The position numbers and the translations under genes are program-made. The notes below the pieces were generated by a model. The model did no database searches and had not been told where the DNA came from. It saw nothing but the letters and a program-made list of their open reading frames with translations. From NCBI GenBank assembly GCA_017429695.1, contig JAFROK010000042.1:1-64000 (forward strand): a DNA stretch of 64,000 bases, read 5' to 3'. The DNA is from Clostridia bacterium. GTDB taxonomy: Bacteria > Bacillota > Clostridia > Christensenellales > Aristaeellaceae. The first letter of the stretch is position 1. The number at the start of each line of letters is the position of its first letter. Below, piece by piece: positions 35,941-45,782 of this stretch.

Positions 35941-35981
35941 TAATCGGTTATACGCTATTGTAAGGAAGGAATTGATCTGCC

Positions 35982-37745
35982 ATGATCAGGAAACTGCTGG
36001 CCCGGGTCCGGGAATATAAGCGGCAGACCATTGCCACGCCCCTGTTTATGGTCGGGGAAGTCGCCATGGAAGCGCTGATTCCCATGATTATGAGCTGGAT
36101 GATTGACCGGGGCATCCAGGGAAATGACGGCGCCGGAAATATGGGCAATATCTGGCTGTACGGCGGACTGCTGCTGGTGACGGCGTTCATCTCGCTGGCT
36201 TCCGGCGTGATGAGCGGGCGGATGGCCGCGGTCGCTTCGGCAGGCTTTGCCCGGAACCTGCGGCATGATATGTATTACCGGATCCAGGATTATTCATTCT
36301 CGAATATTGACAAGTTCAGCACCTCCTCCATCATCACCCGGCTGACGACGGACGTGACCAATGTGCAGAACAGCTTCCAGATGATCCTGCGCATGGCGGT
36401 CCGAGCGCCTCTGACGCTGATTTTTTCCATGATTATGGCCATGACGATCAACGCCCGCCTTTCGCTGGTGTTCGTGCTGACGCTGCCGGTACTGGGCTTC
36501 GGCATCTACATGATCATGACCCGGACGCATCCGATCTTCAAACGGGTGTTCCAGACATACGACAAGCTGAACAACGTGGTGCAGGAGAACCTGCGCGGCG
36601 TCCGCGTGGTCAAGAGCTTTGTGCGGGAAGACTACGAGACGGACAAGTTCAACAAAATATCCGGATCGATTTACAAGGATTTTGTCAGCGCCGAAAGGCG
36701 GATCGCGCTGATGAATCCTCTGATGATGACGTGCATCTATACCTGCACGCTGATCATCGGCTGGCTCGGTGCCAACGAAATCGTCGCCTCCGGAAACGAT
36801 GCGGCCGTGGGCATGACTACCGGGCAGCTGACGAGCCTGATTACCTATGTGATCCAGATCCTGTCCAGCCTGATGATGGTTTCCTTCACCTTCCTGATGA
36901 TCACCATGAGCCGGGCATCCGCCCAGCGTATTGTGGAAGTGCTGGACGAGGAAACCGATATCGTTTCGCCGGAGAACGCGCGGACGGAAATCGCGGACGG
37001 ATCCATCGACTTCGACCATGTGAACTTCGCCTATGCCAGCCGCAGCGAGCGGGATACGCTGAGCGATATTGACATCCATATTCCCTCCGGCGCGGTGGTC
37101 GGCATCCTGGGCGGCACCGGCAGCGGCAAGTCCTCCCTGGTACAGCTGATTCCCCGCCTGTACGACGTCAAGGACGGCGCCGTGAAGGTCGGCGGCGTGG
37201 ATACCCGGGAATATGACCTGACCGCCCTGAGGGACAGCGTGGCCATGGTGCTGCAGAAGAACGAACTGTTCAGCGGCACGATTAAGGACAACCTGCGCTG
37301 GGGCAACGAGAACGCGACGGACGGGGAGATTGAGGAAGCCTGCCGCCTGGCCCAGGCGGATTCCTTCATTCAGGACTTCCCGGACAAATATGACACCTGG
37401 ATTGAACAGGGCGGCACGAACGTGTCCGGCGGGCAGAAACAGAGATTGTGCATTGCCCGGGCCCTGCTGAAAAAGCCGAAGATCCTGATCCTGGACGACA
37501 GCACCAGCGCGGTGGATACGAAGACCGACGCGCAGATCCGCGCGGGCTTCCGCAGCTATATTCCCGATACGACCAAGCTGATCATTGCCCAGCGCGTGGC
37601 TTCCGTGAAGGATGCCGATATCATTATCGTGCTGGACAACGGCCGGGTGGTCGACGCCGGCACCCATGACGAGCTGCTGGCACGGTGCGAAATCTACCGC
37701 GAAGTCCATGACTCCCAGACGAAGGGAGGCGAAGACCATGAGTGA
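35982..37745 (+). CDS. ABC exporter half, degenerate-site subunit (ABCB type)
   Basis: 587 residues with a six-helix exporter membrane domain (about 15-310) and a C-terminal ATPase. Walker A is GGTGSGKSS and the signature VSGGQKQRL, but Walker B reads ILILDDSTSAVD with Asp in place of the catalytic Glu, and the H-loop reads IAQRVAS with Gln in place of His. This is the usual state of the inactive-site partner in heterodimeric exporters such as LmrCD or BmrCD. The partner, with canonical residues, starts 8 bases before its stop. It probably exports drugs or lipids; the substrate is not known. Confidence 0.92.
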   Translation: MIRKLLARVREYKRQTIATPLFMVGEVAMEALIPMIMSWMIDRGIQGNDGAGNMGNIWLYGGLLLVTAFISLASGVMSGRMAAVASAGFARNLRHDMYYRIQDYSFSNIDKFSTSSIITRLTTDVTNVQNSFQMILRMAVRAPLTLIFSMIMAMTINARLSLVFVLTLPVLGFGIYMIMTRTHPIFKRVFQTYDKLNNVVQENLRGVRVVKSFVREDYETDKFNKISGSIYKDFVSAERRIALMNPLMMTCIYTCTLIIGWLGANEIVASGNDAAVGMTTGQLTSLITYVIQILSSLMMVSFTFLMITMSRASAQRIVEVLDEETDIVSPENARTEIADGSIDFDHVNFAYASRSERDTLSDIDIHIPSGAVVGILGGTGSGKSSLVQLIPRLYDVKDGAVKVGGVDTREYDLTALRDSVAMVLQKNELFSGTIKDNLRWGNENATDGEIEEACRLAQADSFIQDFPDKYDTWIEQGGTNVSGGQKQRLCIARALLKKPKILILDDSTSAVDTKTDAQIRAGFRSYIPDTTKLIIAQRVASVKDADIIIVLDNGRVVDAGTHDELLARCEIYREVHDSQTKGGEDHE

Positions 37746-39711
37746 GCAGCGGAAAGGTCCTGCCCCCAAGGCGCCGGCGCCCGCGATGGGCGGCGGTCCC
37801 CGCGGTCCGCGCGGCATGGGTCCGCGCCAGCCCCTGGATAAAAAAGCGCTGGTCCGGCTGCTGGCCTACCTGAAACCCTACTGGCCGCGGCTGATCCTGG
37901 TGCTGATCTGCATCATCCTGAACGCCATTGCAACCGCCATGGCGGCGAAATTCCTGGGCACGGTGATTGACGAGCATATCGGCCCGGCTCTCAGCCGGGG
38001 GATCACCCTGGCGGAAACCGGCCTGCCCACAGCCATCCTGAAAATGGCGGCCCTTTACGCCCTGGGTATTGCGGCAACCTACCTGCAGGCCCGGGTGATG
38101 GCGGTGATCAGCCAGAGCGTGCTGCGGAAGGTCCGGGATGAAATGTTTGACCATATGCAGACGCTCCCGATCAAGTATTTCGATACCCATACCCATGGCG
38201 AGGTCATGAGCCACTACACCAACGATACGGATACGCTCCGCCAGATGGTGGGCCAGGTGCTGCCCCAGAGCATTTCTTCCGTTATTACGCTGACAGTGGT
38301 ATTTATTGCCATGCTGAGCTGCAGCCTGTGGCTGACACTGATCATGGTGGCTGGCACCGTGCTGATGCTGAAAGCCACGATGAAGATCGGTACCGGCAGC
38401 GCGAAATATTTCGTGAAACAGCAGTCGTCCCTGGCGTCCCTGAACGGCTATGTGGAGGAAATGGTCAACGGCCAGAAGGTCATCAAGGTCTTCAACCATG
38501 AGCCGGAAGCGAAGGAAGAGTTCGACAAGCGGAACGACGAGCTGACCGGCAACATGACTGAAGCCAACAAGCTGGGCAACATCCTGGGCCCGGTGAACAA
38601 CAACATGGGCCACCTGCTGTATGTGGTGCTGGCCATCGCCGGCGGCGCGCTGGCCATCAGCCATGCGCAGAACGTGAGCCTGGGCGGCGGCGGGGAACTG
38701 ACGCTGGGCAATATCGTCGCCTTCCTGACGCTGAGCCGGAATTTCATGATGCCGATCAACCAGATGGCCCAGCAGATCAACTTCATCGCCATGGCAGTGG
38801 CCGGCGCAGGCCGGATCTTTGCCCTGATGGACGAGAAGCCGGAAGCGGACGAAGGCTATGTGAAACTGGTCAACGCGAAGGAAGTCGACGGGCAACTGAC
38901 GGAGACGGAAGAGCATACCGGCATCTGGGCCTGGAAGCATCCCCACAGCGCGGACGGCAGCGTGACCTATACGAGGCTGGCCGGCGACGTGGTGATGGAG
39001 CATGTGGACTTCGCCTACGAACCGGAAAAGCCGGTGCTGCATGATATTACGCTCTATGCCCGGCCCGGGCAGAAAGTGGCCTTTGTCGGCGCCACCGGCG
39101 CGGGCAAGACCACGATTACCAACCTGATCAACCGGTTCTACGATATTGCGGACGGCAAAATACGCTACGACGGAATCAACATCAACAAGATCCACAAGGA
39201 AGACCTGCGCCACAGCCTCGGCGTTGTGCTGCAGGACGTGAACCTGTTTACCGGCACCGTGATGGACAACATCCGTTACGGCAAGCTGGACGCCACGGAT
39301 GAGGAGTGCATCGCGGCGGCGAAGCTGGCCAACGCAGATGACTTCATCACCCGCCTGCCCGACGGCTACAACACGGTGCTGAAGGGCGACGGCAGCGGCC
39401 TGAGCCAGGGCCAGCGGCAGCTGATTTCCATCGCCCGGGCGGCGGTGGCGGATCCGCCGGTAATGATCCTGGACGAAGCGACGTCCTCCATTGATACCCG
39501 GACCGAAGCGCTGGTGCAGAAGGGCATGGACAAGCTGATGGAAGGCCGGACGGTGTTCGTGATCGCCCACCGGCTGTCCACCGTGCAGAACAGCGACGTG
39601 ATCATGGTGCTGGACCACGGCAGGATTATCGAGCGCGGCAGCCACGAGCAGCTGATTGCCGAAAAGGGCCAGTATTACCAGCTGTACACCGGGGCTTTTG
39701 AGCTTGAGTAA
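37738..39711 (+). CDS. ABC exporter half, canonical-site subunit (ABCB type)
   Basis: 657 residues from ATG 37738 behind GGGAGG, overlapping the previous gene by 8 bases. The first 35 residues are Gly/Pro/Arg-rich and disordered. The membrane domain spans about 45-345, followed by a linker of about 45 residues that is longer than usual (LTETEEHTGIWAWKHPHSAD). The ATPase has GATGAGKTT, GLSQGQRQL, ILDEATSSID and IAHRLST, all canonical. Together with the upstream half it forms a heterodimer with one active and one degenerate site. A dispersed repeat follows at 39732-39759. Confidence 0.93.
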   Translation: MSEQRKGPAPKAPAPAMGGGPRGPRGMGPRQPLDKKALVRLLAYLKPYWPRLILVLICIILNAIATAMAAKFLGTVIDEHIGPALSRGITLAETGLPTAILKMAALYALGIAATYLQARVMAVISQSVLRKVRDEMFDHMQTLPIKYFDTHTHGEVMSHYTNDTDTLRQMVGQVLPQSISSVITLTVVFIAMLSCSLWLTLIMVAGTVLMLKATMKIGTGSAKYFVKQQSSLASLNGYVEEMVNGQKVIKVFNHEPEAKEEFDKRNDELTGNMTEANKLGNILGPVNNNMGHLLYVVLAIAGGALAISHAQNVSLGGGGELTLGNIVAFLTLSRNFMMPINQMAQQINFIAMAVAGAGRIFALMDEKPEADEGYVKLVNAKEVDGQLTETEEHTGIWAWKHPHSADGSVTYTRLAGDVVMEHVDFAYEPEKPVLHDITLYARPGQKVAFVGATGAGKTTITNLINRFYDIADGKIRYDGININKIHKEDLRHSLGVVLQDVNLFTGTVMDNIRYGKLDATDEECIAAAKLANADDFITRLPDGYNTVLKGDGSGLSQGQRQLISIARAAVADPPVMILDEATSSIDTRTEALVQKGMDKLMEGRTVFVIAHRLSTVQNSDVIMVLDHGRIIERGSHEQLIAEKGQYYQLYTGAFELE

Positions 39712-39731
39712 GCAAGCGCAAGCACTACAGG

Positions 39732-39759
39732 GAGATCCTTCGCTTCGCTCAGGATGACA
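39732..39759 (+). repeat. Dispersed 28-bp repeat, copy 1
   Basis: Core TCCTTCGCTTCGCTCAGGA with GAGA before and TGACA after. It is partly self-complementary (ATCCT...AGGAT). Other copies: 47060-47087 (identical) and 52751-52778 (two changes that keep the pairing). Confidence 0.75.
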
Positions 39760-39822
39760 TCCTTAGGCGCAGGATTTCTTCAGAGTGCAGGCATAATAGT
39801 TTTTTTCAGGAAAGGAAAACGA

Positions 39823-42618
39823 ATGTTAACATTAAAAGGAATCACCAAGGAGTATTCCGCCGGCGATATGAAGGTTGAAGCGCTTCGCGGGGTTGACCTG
39901 GAATTCGGCAAGAGCGAATTCACCGCAATCCTGGGTCCGTCCGGGTGCGGTAAAACCACGCTGCTGAACATTATCGGCGGCCTGGACCGCTACGACGAAG
40001 GCGACCTGCTGATTAACGGCCGGAGCACCAAGGAATTCCGGGAAAAGGATTGGAACACCTACCGGAACCATTCCATTGGCTTTGTGTTCCAGACCTATAA
40101 CCTGATTCCGCACCAGACGGTGCTGGCAAACGTGGAGCTGGCACTGACGCTGGCAGGCGTAAGCCGGGAAGAACGGAAACGCCGGGCAACGGAGGCGCTG
40201 GCCAAGGTCGGCCTCAGCGACCAGCTGAAGAAAAAGCCCAACCAGATGAGCGGCGGCCAGATGCAGCGGGTGGCAATCGCCCGGGCGCTGGTGAACAATC
40301 CGGATATCCTGCTGGCGGACGAACCCACCGGCGCGCTGGACAGTGAAACCAGCATCCAGGTGATGGAGATCCTGCGGGAAATCGCCAGGGAAAAGCTGGT
40401 TATCATGGTGACCCACAATCCGGAACTGGCGGAGGCCTATGCCACGCGGACCATCCGGCTGCTGGACGGCAAAGTGATCAGCGATACCGGGAACGATACG
40501 GCGCAGGAGCAGGCCCGTCCCCGGCGGGCAAAGGAGACGGCGGAGCAGGAAAGTGCGGAGGTGCAGCGGAAGCCGTCCATGAGCTTCCTGACGGCGCTGG
40601 GCCTGAGCCTCAACAACCTGCTGACCAAGAAGGGCCGGACGATCCTGACGGCGTTTGCCGGATCCATCGGCATTATCGGCATCGCGCTGATCCTGAGCCT
40701 GTCCAACGGCGTCAATAACTACATTGACAAAGTGCAGCGGGATGTGCTGGCGTCCTATCCGATTACGATTGATTCCGAGACCATGGACATGACGGAATCG
40801 CTGAGGTCGCTGATGAGCGCTTCCCAGGAGGAAAAGGAACAGGAGCAGCAGGAAGGCGAGGTTAAATCGGACTCGCGGATGACAAATACGCTGAATTCCT
40901 GGATGTCGGGCATCAAGACCAACGACCTGCACGCTTTCAAGAAATGGCTGGACAGCCATGAGGACAGCTGGCAGAAACTGGTGACCGATATCCAGTATGA
41001 GTACGCCACGCCGCTGATTGTTTACCGGCTGGACCTGGAGGAGCCGCTGCAGGTGAATCCCTCCAAGACGCTGGAATCCACCGGGCTGCTGGATATGCTC
41101 GGAGGGAGCAGCAGCAAGGTCGGTATCCAGCAGACGATGATCGACAGCGCCATGCGGAGCACCAATGCTTTCGGAGTGCTGCCGGACAATGAAGATATGT
41201 TCAGGAGCCAGTACGAGGTACTGGCCGGCCGGATGCCGGAAGCGGACGATGAGATCGTCGTGATCCTGAACAGCAAGAGCGAACTGGGCGATATGACGCA
41301 GTATACCCTGGGGCTGAAGGACCAGAAACTGCTTTCGGAACAGTTTACACAGCTCTGGATGGGCGGCGGCTCCATTGCCACCACAGGCACGGCGTACACC
41401 TATGACATGCTGATGAACATGAAGTTCCGGCTGATGTATAACACCAGCTATTATGTCAAGGATGAGGGCAGCGCCATCTGGAAGGACAAGCGGAACGACA
41501 AAGCCTATATGGCTGCCGCGCTGGCGGACGACACCAAGAGCATGGAGCTGAAGGTGGTCGGCATTGTAAAGACCATTGAGAATACGATGGCGGCTTCCAT
41601 GTATACCGGCGGCGGAATCGGATACCGCCGGGGACTGACCCGGTTCCTGCTGAACACCGTGGTGGAAAGCGCAGTGGTGAAGGACCAGATCAGCAAGCGG
41701 CCGGATCCGGCAGCGGAGACCGAAGAGGGCCGGAAAGGCATCAACATTTTCAGCGGCGCCCCGTTCAGCCCGGAAGCCAAGGATGTGCGGGACCTGATTA
41801 CGGAGATCCGGAATACGGACGACGGCCGGAGCGAAAAGGAAAAGATCGCGGACTTTGTGGCGCTGATGGAAGAGCAGGGCATCCTGCCCCGGAAAATGCT
41901 GCCGGAATGGATCTACGGCGCGCTGGATTTCAACCTGATCGAATCAGCGATTGAGCGTGGCTCCGTAATGATCAAGGGTACATCCTACGAGGACAACATG
42001 AAGACCCTGGGCGTTTACATTGATGAAGCGTCCGAAGGGGACCGGCCGGAAGATTATCCGTCCACGATCAATATCTACGCCCGGAACTTTGACGCGAAGA
42101 AGGAAATATCCCGGCTCATCAGGGAGTACAACGCGTCGGTCGGGAAGGCCCAGCAGATTACCTATACGGATTACGTCGGGCTGCTGATGGATTCCGTGAC
42201 GACGATTGTGGCGTATACGAAGGACGTGCTGATTGCGTTTGTGGCCATCAGCCTGGTGGTATCCTCGATCATGATCGGGATTATTACCTACATCAGCGTG
42301 CTGGAGCGGACGAAGGAAATCGGCATCCTGCGGGCGATCGGCGCCTCGAGAAGGGATATCTCCCGTGTGTTCAATGCCGAGACCCTGATTATCGGCTTCA
42401 GTGCCGGGGCCATCGGGATCGGCATGACGCTGCTGCTGGTGCTGATTATGAACCTCTACCTGAACCACCTGACCGGCATAGCGAACCTGGCGTCGCTGCC
42501 GACGGGGGCCGCGTTTGCACTGGTGGGCATTTCGATGCTGCTGACGCTGATTGCGGGCATTATCCCGTCGCGTATTGCCGCCCAGAAGGACCCGGTCGTT
42601 GCTTTGCGGACGGAGTGA
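39823..42618 (+). CDS. MacB-like ABC transporter with fused ATPase and FtsX-type permease
   Basis: 931 residues from ATG 39823 behind AGGAAAGG. The N-terminal ATPase (about 1-230) has GPSGCGKTT, MSGGQMQRVAIARAL and LLADEPTGALD, the LolD/MacB class. After a linker comes one membrane helix (about 280-305), a large outside region of about 470 residues, and three C-terminal helices with the FtsX-type segment ISVLERTKEIGILRAIGASRRDI. Such type VII ABC proteins act as mechanotransmitters on outside partners, for peptide or antibiotic resistance or surface remodelling, rather than classic pumps. It lies 111 bases after the exporter pair and may share its transcript. Confidence 0.9.
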   Translation: MLTLKGITKEYSAGDMKVEALRGVDLEFGKSEFTAILGPSGCGKTTLLNIIGGLDRYDEGDLLINGRSTKEFREKDWNTYRNHSIGFVFQTYNLIPHQTVLANVELALTLAGVSREERKRRATEALAKVGLSDQLKKKPNQMSGGQMQRVAIARALVNNPDILLADEPTGALDSETSIQVMEILREIAREKLVIMVTHNPELAEAYATRTIRLLDGKVISDTGNDTAQEQARPRRAKETAEQESAEVQRKPSMSFLTALGLSLNNLLTKKGRTILTAFAGSIGIIGIALILSLSNGVNNYIDKVQRDVLASYPITIDSETMDMTESLRSLMSASQEEKEQEQQEGEVKSDSRMTNTLNSWMSGIKTNDLHAFKKWLDSHEDSWQKLVTDIQYEYATPLIVYRLDLEEPLQVNPSKTLESTGLLDMLGGSSSKVGIQQTMIDSAMRSTNAFGVLPDNEDMFRSQYEVLAGRMPEADDEIVVILNSKSELGDMTQYTLGLKDQKLLSEQFTQLWMGGGSIATTGTAYTYDMLMNMKFRLMYNTSYYVKDEGSAIWKDKRNDKAYMAAALADDTKSMELKVVGIVKTIENTMAASMYTGGGIGYRRGLTRFLLNTVVESAVVKDQISKRPDPAAETEEGRKGINIFSGAPFSPEAKDVRDLITEIRNTDDGRSEKEKIADFVALMEEQGILPRKMLPEWIYGALDFNLIESAIERGSVMIKGTSYEDNMKTLGVYIDEASEGDRPEDYPSTINIYARNFDAKKEISRLIREYNASVGKAQQITYTDYVGLLMDSVTTIVAYTKDVLIAFVAISLVVSSIMIGIITYISVLERTKEIGILRAIGASRRDISRVFNAETLIIGFSAGAIGIGMTLLLVLIMNLYLNHLTGIANLASLPTGAAFALVGISMLLTLIAGIIPSRIAAQKDPVVALRTE

Positions 42619-42640
42619 CAACTGATAACTGATCACTATA
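42617..42640 (+). repeat. Short degenerate ACTGATAA repeat
   Basis: GACAACTGATAACTGATCAC lies directly after the MacB-like stop and before the ileS ribosome-binding site. It is another copy of the TTATCAG-type repeat in the other orientation. Confidence 0.45.
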
Positions 42641-42659
42641 AATACTGGAGGAATGGAAC

Positions 42660-45600
42660 ATGTACACCAAGGTTGCAACGGATATGAACTTCCCGGCCCG
42701 GGAAAAACAGGTCATGGAAATGTGGAAGGAAAAGGATATCATCCGGAAATCCTTCCATCACCGGGACGGCAACGAAGCTTTTACATTCTTTGACGGCCCG
42801 CCGACCGCCAACGGCAAGCCGCATATCGGCCATATCGAAACCCGGGCGATCAAGGACCTGATCCCCAGGTACCAGACCATGAAGGGAAAGAGCGTGCTGC
42901 GCAAGGCCGGATGGGATACCCACGGCCTGCCGGTGGAGCTGGAGGTTGAAAAGGCGCTGGGCCTGGACGGCAAGCCCCAGATCGAGCAGTACGGTATCGA
43001 GCCCTTCATTGCCGAATGCAAAAAGAGCGTATGGAAATATCTGCATGAGTGGGAGAAAATGTCGGACCAGGTCGGATACTGGGTGGACATGGAGCATCCC
43101 TATATCACCTATGACAACAACTACATCGAAAGCGAATGGTGGAGCCTGAAGCAGATCCACGAAAAGGGACTGCTGTACCAGGGCCACAAGATCGTGCCTT
43201 ACTGCCCGCGCTGCGGAACGGCGCTTTCCAGCCATGAAGTGGCCCAGGGCTACAAGAACGTGAAGGAAACGTCCGCTTACGTCCGGTTCGCAGTGAAGGG
43301 TCAGGAGAATACCTACCTGCTGGCCTGGACCACCACGCCCTGGACGCTGCCGAGCAACCTGGCGCTGTGCGTGAACGCCCATGAAACCTACTGCCGCCTG
43401 GTATCGGAGGGGGACACCTACATCATGGCGAAAGCCCTGGCGGAAAAGGTGTTTGAAGGCAAAGAATTCACGATCACGGAAGAATTCCCCGGGGAAAGCC
43501 TGAAGGGAATGCAGTATGAGCCCCTGTTCTCATGCGCCGGGGAGATCGAAGGCGCATGGATCGTGCTGTGCGATGACTACGTCACCATGGAGGACGGCAC
43601 CGGCATCGTGCATATCGCACCGGCGTTCGGTGAGGATGACAACCGGGTGTGCCGGGAGAACAATATGCCCTTCGTGAACCTGGTGGATACCCAGGGCCGC
43701 TTCGTAGAGGGAACGCCCTGGACCGGCATCTTCGTCAAGGACGCGGACCCGATGATCCTGAAGGACCTGAAGGAGCGGGGCCTGCTGTTTGCCGCGGTGC
43801 CCTTTGCCCATGACTATCCCTTCTGCTGGCGCTGCGACACGCCGCTTTTGTACTACGCGCGGCCGACCTGGTTCATCCAGATGACAAAGCTGCGGGACAA
43901 CCTGGTGCGGAACAACCGGACCATCAACTGGCTTCCGGACAACATCAAGGAAGGCCGGATGGGCAACTTCCTCGAAAACGTCATCGACTGGGGCCTGAGC
44001 CGCGAACGCTACTGGGGAACGCCCCTGCCGGTATGGAAGTGCGAAGAGGGCCATCTGCACGTGATCGGTTCCCGGGCGGAACTGCGCGAAATGGCGATCA
44101 GCGATCCCGGCCCGGACGTGGAGCTGCACCGGCCCTTCATCGACCAGGTGACGATCCGCTGCCCGGAATGCGGCAAGGAAATGCACCGGGTGAAGGAAGT
44201 CATCGACTGCTGGTACGATTCCGGTTCCATGCCGTTTGCCCAGTGGCACTATCCCTTTGAACACAAGGAAGAGTTTGAACGGAATTTCCCGGCGGACTTC
44301 ATCTCCGAAGCCGTCGACCAGACCCGGGGCTGGTTCTATACCCTGGAGGCCATCTCCACCCTGCTGTTTGACCGGGCACCCTTCAAAAACTGTATCGTGC
44401 TGGGCCTGGTGCAGGACGCGGAAGGCCGGAAGATGAGCAAACACCTGGGCAACGTGGTGGATCCCTTCCTGATGCTGGACAAGTTCGGCGCGGACGCGAT
44501 CCGGTGGTATTTCTACACCACATCCGCCCCGTGGCTGCCGAGCCGCTTCAGCGAGGAAGCGGTGCAGGAAGGCCAGCGGAAATTCCTGGCGACGCTGCAG
44601 AACACTTATGCCTTCTTCGCAATGTACGCCCAGATCGACGGGTTTGATCCCGCGGCGCATCCGCTGGACAAGGTGGAAAAGACCCTGATGGACCGCTGGA
44701 TCCTGAGCAAGCTGAACACCGTGATCGACAAGGTGGACACCGAGCTGGGCAATTACCACGTGACCGAGGCCGCCGGCGCGCTGGCGGACTTCGTGGATGA
44801 ACTGAGCAACTGGTATGTGCGCCGCGGGCGGGAACGCTTCTGGGGCAAGGGCATGGCCGGCGACAAGGAAGCCGCCTTTGCTACGCTGTATCATGTGCTG
44901 GTGACGCTGAGCAAGCTGTGCGCACCGTTCATTCCGTTCCTGGCGGAGGAGATCTACCAGAACCTGGTGGTGAACAATGTGCCCGGCGCCGTGGAAAGCG
45001 TGCACCTGTGCGACTTCCCGGTGTGCGACCGTTCGGCGATCGATCCGGACATGGAAAAGCAGATGGACGCACTGCTGGAGGTGATCCAGCTGGGACGCGC
45101 CTGCCGCAATACCGCGAACCTGAAGGTGCGCCAGCCGCTGAGCAGGCTGTATGTCAAGGGCGCCTCCTTTGAGCAGGCCTACCAGGAACTGTGCGAGGAC
45201 GAACTGAATGTGCGCGAGGTCGTCTTTACCGAGGACGCGCGGGCATTTACCACCTATAAACTGAAGCCACAGATGCGGACCCTGGGACCGAAATACGGCA
45301 AGCTCCTGGGCAAAATCGGCCAGCAGCTGGGCGAAATGGACGGGAACGACGTGGTGGACGCCTTTGCAAAGGGCGAACAGGTTTCCTTCACCATCGACGG
45401 AACGGAAGTTGTGCTGAACAAGGACGACGTGCTGACCGAGCCGATGCAGAAGCCCGGATTCACCGCCACGGAAGACCGGGGCGTGACCGTGGTGCTGGAT
45501 ACGAACCTGACGGAAGACCTGATCCGGGAAGGCTATGCCCGGGAAGTGATCTCCAAGCTGCAGACCATGCGCAAGGAAGCCGGCTTCGAAGTGACGGACC

Positions 45601-45782
45601 GGATTCACGTGGTATACGCCGGGGACGATGAACTGGCGGCCGCGGTGGAAGCCTTTGCGGAGATGATTCAGAAGACCACCCTGGCCTTGAGCCTGACGCG
45701 CGGGGAAGCCGGCGCGGACTACGCGGCGAAGGAATGGGATATCAACGGGAAGAAAGCGACGCTGGGTGTGAAAAAGCAATGA
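42660..45782 (+). CDS. ileS: Isoleucyl-tRNA synthetase, type 2
   Basis: 1040 residues, ATG with GGAGG before it. The class I motifs are H55-I-G-H (GKPHIGH) and K591-M-S-K-H. The editing domain shows AWTTTPWTLPSN. The length and the opening FTFFDGPPTANGKP are those of the IleS2 (eukaryote-like) group, whose members are commonly less sensitive to mupirocin; that property is from family knowledge, not shown here. Only 41 bases separate it from the preceding gene and no T-box leader is present, so tRNA-dependent control is absent at this site. Its stop overlaps the next start (ATGA). Confidence 0.95.
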   Translation: MYTKVATDMNFPAREKQVMEMWKEKDIIRKSFHHRDGNEAFTFFDGPPTANGKPHIGHIETRAIKDLIPRYQTMKGKSVLRKAGWDTHGLPVELEVEKALGLDGKPQIEQYGIEPFIAECKKSVWKYLHEWEKMSDQVGYWVDMEHPYITYDNNYIESEWWSLKQIHEKGLLYQGHKIVPYCPRCGTALSSHEVAQGYKNVKETSAYVRFAVKGQENTYLLAWTTTPWTLPSNLALCVNAHETYCRLVSEGDTYIMAKALAEKVFEGKEFTITEEFPGESLKGMQYEPLFSCAGEIEGAWIVLCDDYVTMEDGTGIVHIAPAFGEDDNRVCRENNMPFVNLVDTQGRFVEGTPWTGIFVKDADPMILKDLKERGLLFAAVPFAHDYPFCWRCDTPLLYYARPTWFIQMTKLRDNLVRNNRTINWLPDNIKEGRMGNFLENVIDWGLSRERYWGTPLPVWKCEEGHLHVIGSRAELREMAISDPGPDVELHRPFIDQVTIRCPECGKEMHRVKEVIDCWYDSGSMPFAQWHYPFEHKEEFERNFPADFISEAVDQTRGWFYTLEAISTLLFDRAPFKNCIVLGLVQDAEGRKMSKHLGNVVDPFLMLDKFGADAIRWYFYTTSAPWLPSRFSEEAVQEGQRKFLATLQNTYAFFAMYAQIDGFDPAAHPLDKVEKTLMDRWILSKLNTVIDKVDTELGNYHVTEAAGALADFVDELSNWYVRRGRERFWGKGMAGDKEAAFATLYHVLVTLSKLCAPFIPFLAEEIYQNLVVNNVPGAVESVHLCDFPVCDRSAIDPDMEKQMDALLEVIQLGRACRNTANLKVRQPLSRLYVKGASFEQAYQELCEDELNVREVVFTEDARAFTTYKLKPQMRTLGPKYGKLLGKIGQQLGEMDGNDVVDAFAKGEQVSFTIDGTEVVLNKDDVLTEPMQKPGFTATEDRGVTVVLDTNLTEDLIREGYAREVISKLQTMRKEAGFEVTDRIHVVYAGDDELAAAVEAFAEMIQKTTLALSLTRGEAGADYAAKEWDINGKKATLGVKKQ

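Noticed and set aside
35815-35981. SAM riboswitch or T-box before the MetY-family gene
   Set aside because: The promoter lies only about 35 bases before the start codon, so there is no room, and no such motif is seen.
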